In this document: positions 1 to 15,189 of the stretch, piece after piece
Position numbering within the stretch: position 1 is the first letter of the stretch
Layout of the letters: every line of letters begins with the position of its first letter
Source: Clusia tigrina
Lineage: Eukaryota; Arthropoda; Insecta; Diptera; Clusiidae
Assembly: GCA_920105625.2 (NCBI GenBank)
Contig: OV050030.1
Location: forward strand, 108,645,216-108,709,215
Direction: 5' to 3'
DNA length: 64,000 bases
The notes under the pieces: model-generated
Told to the model about the DNA's origin: nothing
Seen by the model: the letters and a program-made list of their open reading frames with translations, nothing else
Databases searched by the model: none
Made by a program: the position numbers and the translations under genes

Positions 1-1493
1 TGCAACTGCATTAGCTAAATACTTTGAAGAAGTCCTATCAAATGACGAAGATTACATATATTGAAACATGCAATGACTTTAATATAGACATTACAACCAA
101 AATAAAGAAAAGAAACACAACAGAAATAATTAATTGCATTAAAAAACGAATAAACCACAAAAAAGCACCAGGATACGATATGTTGACAGGAAAAGCTCTC
201 GCTGAGCTACCTACTATAGGTTATAACTACTTAAGGAATGTTATCAACTCAATGTTCCGACTACAATTTTTTCCCAAAGTATGGAAAGTTGCTGAAATTA
301 TTGCACTACCGAAGCAGGGAAAAGATGCTACAACTGCTTCGTCCTATAGACCAATTAGCCTACTTTCCATAATCTCTAAAGTTGCTGAAAAACTATTACA
401 TGATAGACTAAGCCAGATCCTTGACAATAAAAGCATTATTCCAAATCATCAATTCGGCTTCTGAAAACGACATTCAACAATTCAACAGATACACCGTATA
501 ACAAACAAAATTGAAACAGACATAGAATAAAAGCGGAAATGCGTTGCTGTATTCTTGGACATTGCAAAAGCATTTGACAAAGTGTGGCATAAAGGTCTGC
601 TGGTTAAACTGAAGACGATGCTGCCACTTGACTACTTTTTGATTGTTGAAAGTTATCTTAGTGATCGTTACTTTTACGTCAAATGTAATTAAGAGTGTTC
701 GTCTAATCATCTTACAACAGCTGGAGTTCCTCAAGGGAGTGTTTTAGGACCACTGCTATATGCCATATTTACCTTCTTCCAAAAGAACTGAATACCACAA
801 TTGCTACCTTTGCTGACGACCCAATCCTCTTAGCATCTGACAAAAATCTAAATACTGCGACTGCAAATCTGCAGATATACACAGAGAATGTTAAGGAATG
901 GTTTGATAAATGGTGCTTGAAAATTATTGAAGATAAGACTACAAATATTTTTTACAACTAAAACAAAATTTAGCCCAATACCTATTAAAATAAACAATAA
1001 AGATATAAAAATAGGGTCTACTACTAAATACCTTGGTATACACATGGACTCAAAGCTAAATTGGCACTACCACATCAAACAAAAAGCGAAACAAATATAA
1101 GAAAAATTTAGGCAACTATATTGGTTAATGTGTAAGCAATCTAAACTCACAATTAACAACAAGTTGCTGTTATACAAGTGTACTATAAAGCCAATTCGGA
1201 CGTACGGACTCCAAGTATGGGGAACGGCAAAGCGGTCACACATAGAAAAACTTCAAAGACAGCAATCTAGATTATTAAGAGCTATCATAAAATCTGGCTG
1301 GTACACAACAAATGAAAACATACACCGCAAACTAAATATGACAAGAATTGACGAAGAAATAAAAAAGATATCCACAAAACACTACGACACACTGCATGGG
1401 CATAATAACGAAGAAATAAACGAATTGCTACATCTAGAAGAAACCACCATGCGCCGTTTAAAGAGAACTCGACCAAATGACCTAATGAAGTAG
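1..1493 (+). pseudogene. Jockey-like LINE 1, reverse transcriptase (left copy)
   Basis: Decayed ORF2 of a non-LTR retrotransposon, entering from outside the window. In order I read an RT fingers block with SYRPISLLS and a KVAEKLL helix (to 464), the AFDKVWHKGLL motif (about 555-600), GVPQGSVLGPLLYAIF (about 725-770), the catalytic FADD (about 805-820), and a connection/thumb region. A C-terminal domain at 1,128-1,493 contains LQVWGTAKRSHIEKLQRQQ. Stops and frameshifts break it at about 464, 525, 690, 790 and 955, so it is non-functional. The noncoding 3' part, 1,494-1,818, ends in an A-rich tract that runs straight into (TA)n. The RT motif style fits the jockey clade; endonuclease and ORF1 are not in the window. 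Confidence 0.85.
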
Positions 1494-1785
1494 GAAATCC
1501 AGACTACACATAAAAGTAATAGTATTATAAACGTAAATGTAAATAATTATCATAAACATAATTTTGATCATAAATTGTTATAATATAATTATAACTTTGA
1601 ACTATGAATAAATTGTTATAATATAAATATAACTTTGAACTATTATAATTAATGTAAATAATTTTTGTTGTATCACTTCTTGGCACTGGCCAAAATGTGT
1701 TTTTTAATATTAATTTCCAAACAAATTGTGAAATCATGTATGTACTAAGTGTCAATATAATAGTGACAGATGTATGAAATAACGG

Positions 1786-4509
<2,724 letters not shown>

Positions 4510-5343
4510 ATGTTAAAGAGCGAATCTACACCTACAATTGCGCCAGCCAGTAAGTTAGTCACGCCAGCCCCACAAGCAAACGAAAAAACAACAAAAATTA
4601 TTCTAATTAACTCCACATCTGGAGGATCGCTTAAAATTACACCCCCAGTGAATTGTCCGGAAAAAAAAAAATTCAAGTGGGATTGGACAGATATATAACC
4701 GTGCTAAAACGGGGAGACGAAGCCCAAAATCTTCGAAGATCGCTTCAATGGCAAAAGTACCAAAAGATGGAAATGCAGACATCCCAAGTTCCCAAAATCG
4801 TTTCGCAATTTTAGAAGATGATACGAATGATTCTAACACTCTGAAAAGGTCGAGTAAACCACCCCCGATTTATTTGAGGGAGCATAACTTTAACGAGCTA
4901 ATTCTTTATTAGCTTAATATCATTAATTGGTTCCCATAAAATGTGGAAATATTTTAGAAACGAAAATCCAGGTAAACCAGGAACATGATTACCGTAAAAT
5001 TGTGTCAGATTTTGAAGAACAAAACAAAAATTTCTTCACTTACCAGCTAAAAAGCGCTAAGGGTCTACAGATTGTTGTAAATTGACTCCTGCGTGGCTCC
5101 AGAGGAGGTGAAGGGGGCTTGCAAATCAATGGCTTCAAAGTTAAAAATGTTACGAACATAAGAAACAGAGAAAGAGTCCCACAATCACTATTTCGGGTGG
5201 AACTAGAACCAGGTGATATGAAACTGAAGAAGAACGAACCTCACCCAATTTATAACCTAAAATCTTTGTTGCACCGTAGAGTTACTGTAGAAGACCCGCA
5301 TAAACGTGCAATGCCTGAACTGCCAAGAATTTGGCCATACTAA
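4510..5343 (+). pseudogene. Jockey-like LINE 2, ORF1 (gag-like) (left copy)
   Basis: The frame opens with MLKSESTPTIAP immediately after the broken Tc1 end. It continues through a frameshifted stretch into QINGFKVKNVTNIRNRERVP and a HPIYNLKSLLHRR block typical of jockey-family ORF1. The right-arm copy preserves a CCHC zinc knuckle, CLNCQEFGHTKTYC. The left copy has lost 11 bp between two GTGCA repeats (about 5,309), which shifts the frame just before the knuckle. ORF1 would package element RNA. Here it is followed directly by RT sequence with no endonuclease. Confidence 0.8.
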
Positions 5344-6452
5344 GACTTACTGCAAGTTACCCTCCGTTTGCGTAGTGTATGGACTAAACAACAAATATGG
5401 ACTATTGAACAAACACATAGACTTGTAAACGCAGTTAGAAAAGCGTTCGAAGAAAAGAAATATTGTTCTGCCCTCTTCATTGACGTTTCCTACGCTTTTG
5501 ATAAAGTATGGCATGAAGGTTTAATTTTGAAATTAAAGCAAAACTCGCAAACACTCATAAGCTATTTATAAACTATTTAACTGGACGAAAATGGATCATC
5601 AAAGAAGGTAATTTTCTGAGCACACCTCAACCGATTCAAGCCGGAGTTCCCCCCAAGGCAGTATTTTGGGTCCTATCTTATCTTTGATATACGCCTCTGA
5701 TATGCCAATAAGCAATAATATCCACGTATCAACATTCGCTGATGATACAGCTTTCTTAAGCGTCCACGAAAACCCTCAAGAAGCATCCCGCAAATTACAA
5801 GAATATATATCTCAGTTGGAAAAATGGCTACAAGAACGCAGGTTAAAGGTGAACAAAAATGTGTACATATTACATTCACATTGCGCAGGGAAACAGGCCC
5901 GCCTATCCATATCAACACCCAGACTATACCCAGACTATACACAGCGAGTTTAAATACCTCGGTATTCATCTTGATCGCCGATTAACATGGAAAACCCACA
6001 TAGAAGCAAAGTTGATCCAAATGAAACTAAAAACAGTTCAAATTAACTGGCTTATTGGGAGAAATTCCCCACTAAGCCTAGACTGTAAACTTGTACTATA
6101 CAACTCGATTCTAAAACCAATATAATGCTACGGGATTCAGCTATGGAGTACTGCCTCAGCTTCAAATATAGAAATAAAATCCTTCGATTGTTATGTCAAA
6201 AATTCGTGCATTCACAAAGATCTAAACATCCCGATGGTAAAAAATGTGTTTTCAAAACATGTGACAACGTATATAAATAAGCTTGAGTTCCACCCACATC
6301 CACTGGCCCGCAATATTCTAAATTATAGAGGTCACACTCGGCTGAGAAGGAGGGACACCATTGTTCTCAGCCGATTAGTTGAGACAGAAGCAATCGTAGA
6401 AACTATATTTTTTCGTCTAGCATTGGCTGGACTTAATAATAAACAGTTTTAG
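5344..6452 (+). pseudogene. Jockey-like LINE 2, reverse transcriptase (left copy)
   Basis: RT remnants are ALFIDVSYAFDKVWHEGL (5,470-5,520), a GVPPQGSILGPILSLIYASDM region split by a frameshift near 5,650, and catalytic STFADDTAFL (about 5,730-5,760). The thumb follows with FKYLGIHLDRRLTWKTHIE (about 5,950-6,000) and a C-terminal segment to 6,452. A noncoding A-rich tail follows to 6,550 and merges into (TA)n. The endonuclease and RT fingers are absent, because the sequence passes from the ORF1 zinc knuckle into the RT within a few codons. The right arm shows the same junction, so the deletion predates the palindrome. Confidence 0.85.
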
Positions 6453-6541
6453 AGTTAAGATTTGATTATTTATTGTTAGTCCAATTTATATTGACGATAC
6501 AACAAATAATAAATAAGAAAAAAAATATTAAGAAAAAGAAA

Positions 6542-6735
<194 letters not shown>

Positions 6736-7138
6736 TTATATTATAACTACATTGCGCTATGCGCTAGTCATACTTGACGATTGTCCTCCACCAGAAATTG
6801 GCCTCCAAGAGCCAGCTGCTCTTGAATTTTAATTACGATAACGTTGATTGTTTTGCCTATATTTTTCTCACTTATTAAAATTACAGCAGTAGCAGCTATT
6901 GTAAAGAGTGCAACAAAGTTGCGATATCTTTTCTGAAATCAACAGAGCAAGAAAGTTGCGAAACCTCTTGGGAAGTTAGTAGGTGCTTTATAAGTTATAT
7001 TTAAGTTAAGTCTGACTTAAGTTTGGTTGGATGGTTGGTTGTTCCGGCGATGATCCCTCTTCCAATTAGCGCAAGTGCGCCGTTTCGATACCGCTCTGTG
7101 GATTATATTGCAATTGGAGTATGGTTGTGTGCCGCCCC

Positions 7139-9110
7139 TTATAGCCAGTTAGAGAGTTTTATAACCGAGAGAATTTCCTCTATCTTGCAGTCCGCGATCT
7201 CTTCAATGTTTTGCAAAAATAGTTTGCATTGTGTTTTCCTTCTTCATCTACCCAGGGCCGGGCAGGCACATATGAACTGTTCCACGGTTTCCTTTTCTAC
7301 ATAGTTTCCGTGGCTCCGACAACTGGTATTGAACATTATTCCAATTATTGCCGCTTGTTCCCCAGCCAGTGACCTGAGACGACTGCGGTAAGCCTAGCCA
7401 CATCACAAATACCTCTGTTTATTAAGTCTGTAGATTTATTTTTGTTGTAGTCCGGCCAGAGTGCTCTACTGTTTTCAACCTCCTCCATCGGCTGTTTGCA
7501 TTCACCAAGAATTCTTTGCCTATCCCCCTCTTCATTGAACCAATTAGCACACGAACCGGAGTCACGTCATGTTCATCAAGAGCGGATCCCCCTCGGACAG
7601 GCTCATCTGCTCTCTCTATCCACATGTCCCGGCACCCACATCAATCTTACATTGATCCGACGAGCTAGTGCAGTAAAGACCTCCCTGCATTCCCATACTA
7701 GTTTCATCGCTGACGCCAGTGCTTTGATAGCAGCCAGACTCTTTGATATTGTTGCTATTTTTATACCCTTTACCTTTAAAAAAGGTAAATAGGGTATACT
7801 AATTTTGTGCTTTTGAGAGGGGTTGCAATTTCGAGAAGGAGGCGTGGTAGGTATGGACATATATATACAGATAGGATCAGAATCACTTTCTGTCTGTCTG
7901 TGCGTCTGTCCGTCTGTCGCCATTTTTTTTCTACACCGTTAGAGCTATATTAATGAAATTTTGCAAAAATGTAGCCTGCACAAAGATACAGAACCAGATA
8001 GCTATATGTGCCGATTTGGACAAAGACCACGCGTACCTCTCATAAAAGGAACTTTTTTCACATTTTTTGTAAAATCCTCATAATCCGCCACTTTACTACC
8101 TCCCTCGTTTAGTTCTTTGATAACGCCATCCAAGGCACATATCCATAATAGGGGAGGTAGTAGCACTCCCTGTGGGGTACCTCTTTTCACATATTTATTT
8201 AGGCGGCTACTACCAAGCTTTACGACCCTTGTTTTAGCATTACATTAATCTACCCACGAACAGCTTAATCCGTCCATTCCAACGTTTTCCAGCGATGTGT
8301 TTACCGCTTCTGTTTGGATATTGTTAAAAGTACCTTCTACGAGTATGTCCACAAAGACTGCCAGTGAATATTGTTTGTATTTGATGGACCTTCTCACTAC
8401 CTAATGAAGTTCGATTTCACTTTCAGGTAATCGTGTTGGGCATCGGAAAGCTTATGCACTACTTCCTTATATGGAGGTCAGGTAGTCTTTCGAGGGCCTT
8501 GAGAACAAACGAAGTCAGGCTTATTGGCCGAAAGTCCTATACCGATTCATGACCTCTTCTTCCTTCCATTGAGATAAACACGACCTTTGCTCATCTCCAG
8601 CTGCAAGGAACGTAGTTAAGTGCAAGGCAGGCCTTAAACATGATTTTAAGCCAAGGTTTTACCCATTCCTGCGTCCAGGTGATTTGTAGGGCCCATGCCA
8701 ACTTCTCGTTTGTGATTATATCGGTATAGCCCCCTGAGCGCAACCTTCTGGTGTGCTCAGGGTTAAACCAGTCATCCGTGAACCCCGGAATGTGCGTGTC
8801 TAGGAGCAGTTGCAGTGTCTCCTTCGAACACGTTGTCCATGAGCTGTCCGCTCTTCTAATATTTGTAGGGAGGTTTGTATCCACCCTAGACAAAATCTTA
8901 CCTAGTCTTGCTGATTCCTTGGTAGTTTCAATAGAGGAGCAGAAGGCCATCCGCCCTTTATTATTAAAATTTCTGATTGGTTTTTTATATTGCCTTCAAC
9001 TATCCTTGTAGTCCTGCCAGTTACCCGAAGAATAGCTAGAGTTAAACGTTTTTCTAACCTCAGCCCTGATATATGAAAGTTCATCATTCCACCATAGTTG
9101 GAACTATTTT
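7139..9110 (-). pseudogene. LOA-like LINE, RT and RNase H (left copy)
   Basis: Read on the minus strand from about 9,110: a PWW/MMNFH-type linker, an RT N-terminal part (8,591-8,950, TDIITNEKLAWAL), FRPISLTSFVLKALERL (about 8,530-8,480), and KRGTPQGVLLPPLLWICALDGV (8,190-8,130). Instead of the catalytic YADD the frame runs into an inserted element (7,757-8,085). RNase H follows (SKSLAAIKALAS and RLMWVPGHVD, about 7,760-7,625). The C-terminal CRSHGNYVEKETVEQFLCACPAL zinc-type motif and KLSNWL end near 7,139. RT plus RNase H plus this cysteine motif fit the LOA/I group. Multiple stops and frameshifts. The 3' noncoding part lies at about 6,736-7,138. Confidence 0.82.
7757..8085. mobile_element. 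DINE-1/mini-me-like short element inside LOA LINE (left copy)
   Basis: One end is a 16 bp imperfect hairpin (ATACCCTTTACCTTT pairing with AAAGGTAAATAGGGTAT). The interior has a (GTCT/GTCY) proto-microsatellite at about 7,890-7,920, followed by a conserved-looking block TACACCGTTAGAGCTATATT. GTCY proto-microsatellites and this layout are known from DINE-1/mini-me-type elements of Diptera. It replaces the catalytic segment of the host LINE's RT. The exact limits are uncertain by about 10 bp. Confidence 0.6.
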
Positions 9111-9289
9111 TTTTAATATTTATTCGGACAAGTGCTTTTGAAAGCTGCTCCCACCGGGTACCTTTAACCGTCCGATATTTGTTTCCACCTACAAAAGGTT
9201 GTTGTAGTGGCAGAATTTAAACAGGAAGTCAGGAAAATTTGATTTTCTTTTTGTGCCCAGATTTACGGCAACAAATATATTTAGGCATT

Positions 9290-11960
9290 CATTTTTGAAG
9301 GGCATTCTATTGAACTCCTGACGTCCTGGGAGTGGAATTGGAAGGCAAAGAGGAGACAGCGAAACCCAATACAGATGACGGAAAAGGGTGGAAGGAGGTC
9401 AAGCATGGGCTGACCACAGAGCGCGCAGTAATAAAAGGATTCAGAGCCTATTTGCAACACGGGTTTAGGATGGACCAAGTTGGAAAAGCATACGATACAG
9501 TTGGCTTAAGCCACAGTGACCATTAAGGATGGGCACTATCCACTGTCACCCGCTATGCAGGAAATCGTTTACGCTGAAATCGATAAAATTTTTGCTTTGG
9601 GGATAATCGAAGAATGCCACAGTGCGTTGAGAATCCGTATGACCATTGTGAGAAAACCCGGGAAAAATAAGTTTTGTCTGACCCCCGAAAGTTAAATCAG
9701 CGAACAATTGAAGACGCCTATCCGCGCAGAACATTGAGGGGATTATAAGCCTATTAGGTCATACCCATTTAATTAGTAGCGTAGATCTGGAGTATGCGTT
9801 TTGATAGGTGGAGTTAGAGAAAGAGAGTAGAGCATGCACGGATTTTGCTGTCCCGGGGAGGCTACTATACGAACTTGCAGTGATGCCGTTTGGCTTATGT
9901 AACGCAGAACAACGCTTGTGCCGACTGATGGAGAAAGTGGTACATCAACGATTAAGGGAGCATGTATTTATGTATTTAGACGATTTATTAATAATCGCGG
10001 ACGACTTCGACACCCTCCTACGTATTCTGGGTTAGGTAGTAGAATATCGAAAGAAAGCGAACTTGTCCATTGGATTAAAGAAATCTAAGTTCTGCTTCGG
10101 GCAGCTCCGATACATAGGTTTCATTGTGGGAGGAGCAGTACTGAATACCGACCCGGAAAACTTAGAGGCTATAACGAAAAGTCTAATTCCGAGAAACTCT
10201 AGGGAGGTTCGACGGTTTTTAGAAACAGCGGGGTGCTACAGGCGTTTTATCAAGGACTTTGCGGAATTATCTGCGCCCATCAGTATTTTGTTGGAAAAGG
10301 GGAAGATGTTCCAGATGACTTCCATGGCTTCCCAAGCGTTCGAAAAATTGAAGTTAGCATTAACAACGGCACCAGTGCTTCAAAACTCAGTATTTTTAAG
10401 GAGATGTTGGATTCAATTGGAATTGGGGCTGTGTTTTTCCAGAAGGAAGAAAATGGAAGCGAAAGGCCCCTGGCTTTCTTCTCTCAAAAACTGAACCAAT
10501 TCCAAAGAAATTATAGCTATATGGCTATAAAAAAGTACGGGCCCTATATAGAATGGATGCCTTTCTCTATCATTACTGACCACGCAAGTTTAAAATAGCT
10601 CATGTCAATGTAGGACATGAGCCGTTGAGTAGCCCGGTGGTCGCTGAAGTTGCAAGATTTCGACCTTGAGATAGAGGACAGGAAATGAGCCGACAATGTA
10701 GATGTCGTGCTTGGGTTTGACACCACGGCGTTCACATCGGCGCCACATCCCGACTTTATCGAAGCCAAGACCCAGAATCAGGAGAAATTACCAGATATAT
10801 AGGTGGCTGAAGGGTATGTATTCAAGCGAACAGAGGCTAGTCAAGGAGATAGCAACATAATGGAACAGTGCTGGAAATTCTGGGTGCCGGAGGAAGTAAT
10901 CTCCGCATTAGTAGAGAACGCGCATAAGCTAGAGACTGCCGCTCATGGAGGAATAGCCAACATAGTGTATACGAGTAGATTAAGGCAGTTTTATTACGGC
11001 TGGGTATGGTGGGTCAAGTCCGCAACTATGTGCAAGGTTGTGTCACATGTAAGGAAGTGAATCCTGCGAATGTGTTAATGAGACCAAGAGGTGGTGAAAG
11101 AGGTACCGTCTCAGAAGTTATATACTGATTTTTTTAAAGTACCAGTGTATATAATAATAGTTGTGGATAATTTAACCAAACTAGTTTTTTATGGCGTTAC
11201 GTGAGACAACAACACGGACGGTGATCGAGTTTTTGGTGCACGTGGTGTTCCATAGATTCGGGGTACCAGAGGTGATACACTCATATAATGGGAAGCAGTT
11301 TGTGGTCATAGAATTCGATAAGATGATAGGGAACTGTGGGATATCTTATATAAAGACCGCGACGTACTCGCCGCAGTCGAGCAGATCGGAGGGAGTAAAT
11401 CAGACGGCACTCTCAGTTATAAGAGCGTATCCGGAAAATGACCAAAGAGAATGGGATCGGCGTTTGTTTGAAATAGAGTGTGCTATACGGAGTACGGTGC
11501 ACCGAGAAACACTCCTTATTTCGTATGATTCGGTCAGCACATGTTCACATGCTGGCTAGGAAGTTGAATGCTTTTTCAAGGCATTGTCGGATTGAAAGGC
11601 GACAGAGAGATATTTTGTTGCTTTGAACCGAAAGGACATGAGGGACAATATTTACGCGGTATACGAGAAAGGTGCTCGACAGTATAACAAACCGGCCGGA
11701 TAAGTTAAGTTTTGCGTAGGGCAGAAAGTGTATAACTGGAGCTTTGTGTTAAGTTAGTAGTAGTAGTAGTAGTGGTTCGTTACTTTAATAAAAGTGTCAA
11801 CGCAAAGTTCTGCAGGAAATTTATTAAATGCCGAGTGGGGAAGGTGTTAGGAAATAGCCTGTACGAGCTGTAAACGTTCAAAAGGAAATCTTGAAGGGTA
11901 TCCCACGCTAAGGACATTAAACAGTAGCGGGTCGATGTGTGTCGGTATTAAAAGGTCGCC
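9290..11960 (+). pseudogene. Ty3/gypsy element 1, pol (left copy)
   Basis: Decayed polyprotein. A poorly defined gag/protease-side stretch (9,332-9,526) is followed by RT fingers (9,556-9,693), RT palm with MPFGLCNA and YLDDLLII (9,808-10,035), and thumb SREVRRFLETAGCYRRFIKDFAEL (about 10,200-10,260). RNase H tether follows (LAFFSQKLNQFQRNYSYMAI, FSIITDHASLK, to 10,600). Next are the integrase zinc region (10,803-11,060) and integrase core (11,110-11,560). In the core the second catalytic Asp of the HSDNGKQF-type motif is Tyr, while the SEGVNQ Glu remains. Several stops. A C-terminal GPY-like stretch lies at about 11,640-11,960. No flanking LTR pair is recognisable. Confidence 0.85.
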
Positions 11961-12485
11961 ATTAGGTGTGCTTCACGAGAAGGAATTAAGGAAATGGTAT
12001 AAGTATGGTAAGGTATGGTATAAGAAATGGACCTGTCATTTAGAAGCGATAGAATAATAGGCTGCTGAGTTGAGACTAAGGAATCTGAAAGAACTGTGCA
12101 TTAGTAGATGTTTCATAGTATAGAATAAATATATTGCTTTAGTTACGACACAATACGTTTGCAGGTTATCGCTGTCGTGTGTGGTATTATTTACTTATTG
12201 CTCTTCGAGTCTTATACCTGGAAAGAGAAAATAAATATAAGTTTTTAGGGTAAAAGGTGTTTCAAGAATTTTAATGAGCCAGCAAGTTTAAATATGAGAG
12301 TAGTTGCCGTGTTCGTCTATGGTGGTAAGAGTAGGGGAATGTCTCGAAAAGGTATAAGAAGTGATTTAAAGGTAAAGTTAAAGGTAACAATCTTAACAAA
12401 GAAAAAAAAGGGAACTTCTGAAACTTTGCAAGTAATATGAAAATATATAAGGAAAAATACTTCATTGCGGTAACTTACAACGCAT
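11961..12485. other. AT-rich tail of gypsy 1, possible LTR remnant
   Basis: There is no credible coding frame. The sequence follows the end of gypsy 1 pol, contains AATAAATAT and AATAAATATAAG polyadenylation-like signals (about 12,124 and 12,232), and precedes a different gypsy fragment. It could be the 3' UTR/LTR of gypsy 1, but no second LTR copy is visible to confirm it. The mirror copy is at about 16,987-17,511. Confidence 0.35.
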
Positions 12486-12960
12486 ACCTGCGAAGGTATG
12501 ATCAGACCAAGTTACTCACTTTGGAGTCGTCTCGTTTGGATCTTACCTAATAAGAAAGGTGCAAATTGGTTGGAAAAATTTCGACTGGTTATTGACTATC
12601 GTAAATGGACCCTTAAACTAAAAACTATTTCAGACCATTATCATTTATTTAACAATACTGACATATTTGATAATACTAAACACTAGATCTTGCTAGTGGA
12701 TTTCATGAGATAGATCTGAAATTTTCTGAGAATATCTGGAAAAAATCAATAAAAAATTACCCTATACCAAACAAACAAAAGGAAATTAAAAGTTTCCTAG
12801 GATTGGTGGTTTATTCCACGAAATTTATAAACGATTTCTCAGAATTAGTTAGGCCCTTCACATAAGGTTTAAAATGGGTGCTCGCACTAGGGAATATTAT
12901 ATCAATCTGAATCGAATTATTCTACAATAGAGAAAGTGCTATTTAATGGGCTACAAAATA
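12486..12960 (+). pseudogene. Ty3/gypsy element 2, RT fragment (left copy)
   Basis: MIRPSYSLWSRLVWILPNKK followed by FRLVIDYRKW and TISDHYHLFNNTDIFDNTKH is the start of a gypsy RT (17.6/297-like wording). A short DLASGFHEIDL trace follows. The sequence then jumps to NYPIPNKQKEIKSFLGLVVYSTKFINDFSELVRPF, which belongs after the catalytic YxDD. The central RT with the active site has been deleted. It is distinct from gypsy 1, which lies just upstream in the same orientation. Confidence 0.8.
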
Positions 12961-13384
12961 TTTGGACATAGATCTCAAATACTGATGAAACGAACGAATT
13001 TCAAACTCATTAGATGTAAACTAAAACTGGAGCAGTTTGATCATTTACATAAGAGGGAAATGCAATATTAATGCGGATACACTATGTTGAAACTGAAATC
13101 TAAGTAGATTGTGCGCTGTGAAAAATGAAAATATTAAGAAGAAGAAAAATCAGTCAGAATAACCTGAAAAAATATATAGTAGTATAGAATTTTGTAACCG
13201 TTTGTTTGTCGAGAATTCTCCATACAAAGCCAAATTGCAATGCATCGTCGTAGCAACAGAAGAAGTAACATGCAACGGAATGGCAGTTAATGCTGGCAGT
13301 CAGCTGATTCAAATTCAGCTCATTCAGAGCAAATTGGCACGCCTGCGTGTCGAGAACATGTACCACCTGCGCTACTTGTGGAAA
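12961..13384. other. Unclassified sequence (left copy)
   Basis: About 420 bp that I cannot assign. A short plus-strand frame at 13,190-13,395 (LFVENSPYKAKLQCIVVATE and onward) stays open in both arms, but no family is recognised. It may be a UTR or LTR piece of a neighbouring element. Confidence 0.3.
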
Positions 13385-13810
13385 TATTTTCTGTTGATAA
13401 GGTCATCTAGGCAATAAAAAAGTTTTCACCATACAAATTCCCAAGTCCGGACGGTATCATGCCTATAATGATGCAAAAGATATAGGGACCCATAATGGCC
13501 GAGTTACGAGAAATTTTCACTGCGTGTATTTCTGTAAATTATATACCAAATAGGTGGAGGAAACCCTTAGTGGTTTTCATTCCGAAGACTTGAAGAAAGG
13601 TAGATTAATTGGCCAAAGATTTCAGACCGATTAGTCTTTCTTTGTAACGATTACGATTCCTCGAAGAGATTACATAGTGCTAGAGCCGGCATGTAGGGCG
13701 CAGAAGGGGTGCAAGCTGTCCAATAACATATCAACTTATTCCGACAGCCAAGCAGCAATAAAAACACTAGCGTCGCTGTAAGCTGCTCGAGCTCTACAAC
13801 GAAGAATTAA
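13385..13810 (+). pseudogene. LOA-like LINE fragment 2 (left copy)
   Basis: The RT N-terminal block reads AIKKFSPYKFPSPDGIMPIMMQKI, then AELREIFTACISVNYIPNRWRKPLVVFIPK and DFRPISLS. It passes directly into NISTYSDSQAAIKTLAS, an RNase H motif, so the RT catalytic core is deleted. AT-rich noncoding DNA follows to 14,016. This family is related to, but different from, the LOA copy at 7.1-9.1 kb. Confidence 0.75.
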
Positions 13811-14016
13811 TTAGAATAATGCATAATACTTAAGATTACATTAAAAACTTTTAGTTCTTTAGATTCAGAAGTAAAGGATTGACTATCTTTCTCTTTTAGT
13901 TACTTTATTATTTTTGTGTGGTGAATTGTTTCAGCATTTTGAATTTTAACTTCTTAATTGATCAGTTCTTTCATAACTAAAATTAATAAAGCATTTTTAT
14001 TATTAAAATAAAATGT

Positions 14017-15048
14017 ACACACATACACGAATATATTCCAACCGAGAGGCCCAATTTTCAACCACTTTTTGCAGCAATTGGGGCCGTATGCCAGCAATAA
14101 CGCGCCGAATATTCTCTTCCAAGGCGTCAATCGTCTCGGTCTTATCTGCGTAGACAAGCGACTTCACATAACCCCACAAAAAATAGTCTAACGGTATAAA
14201 TCGCACGATCTTGGAGGCCACGCCACAGGTCCACGACGGGAGATAATGCGCTCACCAAAAGTTTCCTTCAATAAATTGATTGTTTCGTTGTCTGTATGGC
14301 ATGTAGCGCCGTCTTGTTGGAACCAAAGGTCGTACACATCAACAATATCCATTTCAGGTACGAAAAAGTCATTAATGATGGCTCCCCATTGACTGTAATA
14401 GAATGGCCGGCTTCATTTTGAAGAAATATGGACCAATGATTCCCTCTGCCCATAGAGCTCACCAAACAGTGAATTTTTGAGTATGTAACCGCGTCTCAAC
14501 AATGGCTTGTGGATTATCGTCACTCCAAATGCCACAATTTTGCTTATTAACGTACACATTACACCAAAAGTGAGCTTCATCGCTGAACAAAATTTTTTGT
14601 GAAAATCGGGATCGGTGGCTATCTCGTTTTGAACCCATTCACGTGCGACGCGCTTGATGGTCGTTCGGCTTCAATTCTTGCACGAGTAGGATTTTGTACG
14701 CCCGAAAACCAAGATCCTTCTGCAAATCTTCCATAAAATGGATGGGCACAGCTCCAATTGTTGCGCGCGATGGTGGATGGCCTCAATCTACTCTTCTTCG
14801 ATACTCTGCTCCACAGCAGCAATAGCTTCTTCGGTGCGCACTGTACGGCGTCTCTGAGGATGCGCATTACCCACTAGAGTAAACGTGGTGCGAAACTGAT
14901 CCATGGGTGCTCGAATTACCGACTCTGCTGGGCGATTATGTCGACCGAATATTGGACGCAGCGCACGATGGGTCGCGCGAACCGAAATAATATTTTGGTA
15001 ATAAATTTGCACGATTTGAAAACGTTATTCAGGAGGAAGTCTATTCAT
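14017..15048 (-). pseudogene. Mariner-like transposase in palindrome spacer
   Basis: This is a single-copy element in the loop of the palindrome. On the minus strand it starts MNRLPPE at 15,048 and has an N-terminal DNA-binding region (RATHRALRPIFGRHNRPAES, QRRRTVRTEEAIAA). It carries catalytic LFSDEAHFW (about 14,590) and WFQQDGATCH (about 14,310). The C-terminus at 14,200-14,030 reads LDYFLWGYVKSLVYADK and ends ASRLEYIRV at the left palindrome junction. Stops and frameshifts occur near 15,025, 14,790, 14,665, 14,470 and 14,190. The C-terminal end is cut by the junction. It belongs to the Tc1/mariner (IS630) superfamily; the subfamily is not assigned. Confidence 0.83.
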
Positions 15049-15189
15049 TATGAAATGGGAAACCAAACTGAGCATAAATGAAGAGACAGCTGTCAAAAGG
15101 ACCAACTCCGAAAAAAGTATTGCCAGACTGAAAACCACACGTCTAAAAAAAACACGTTTTATGTTACATTTACAACCAGCCGAAGTTGT

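Noticed and set aside
474..734. Minus-strand frame opposite LINE 1
   Set aside because: The RT motifs AFDKVWH and PQGSVLGP are on the plus strand here.
7023..7304. Open frame of 93 codons on the plus strand
   Set aside because: It is antisense to the LOA C-terminal cysteine motif, which reads sensibly on the minus strand.
8751..9011. Plus-strand frame MCSGLNQSSVNPG
   Set aside because: Antisense shadow of the LOA RT N-terminal region.
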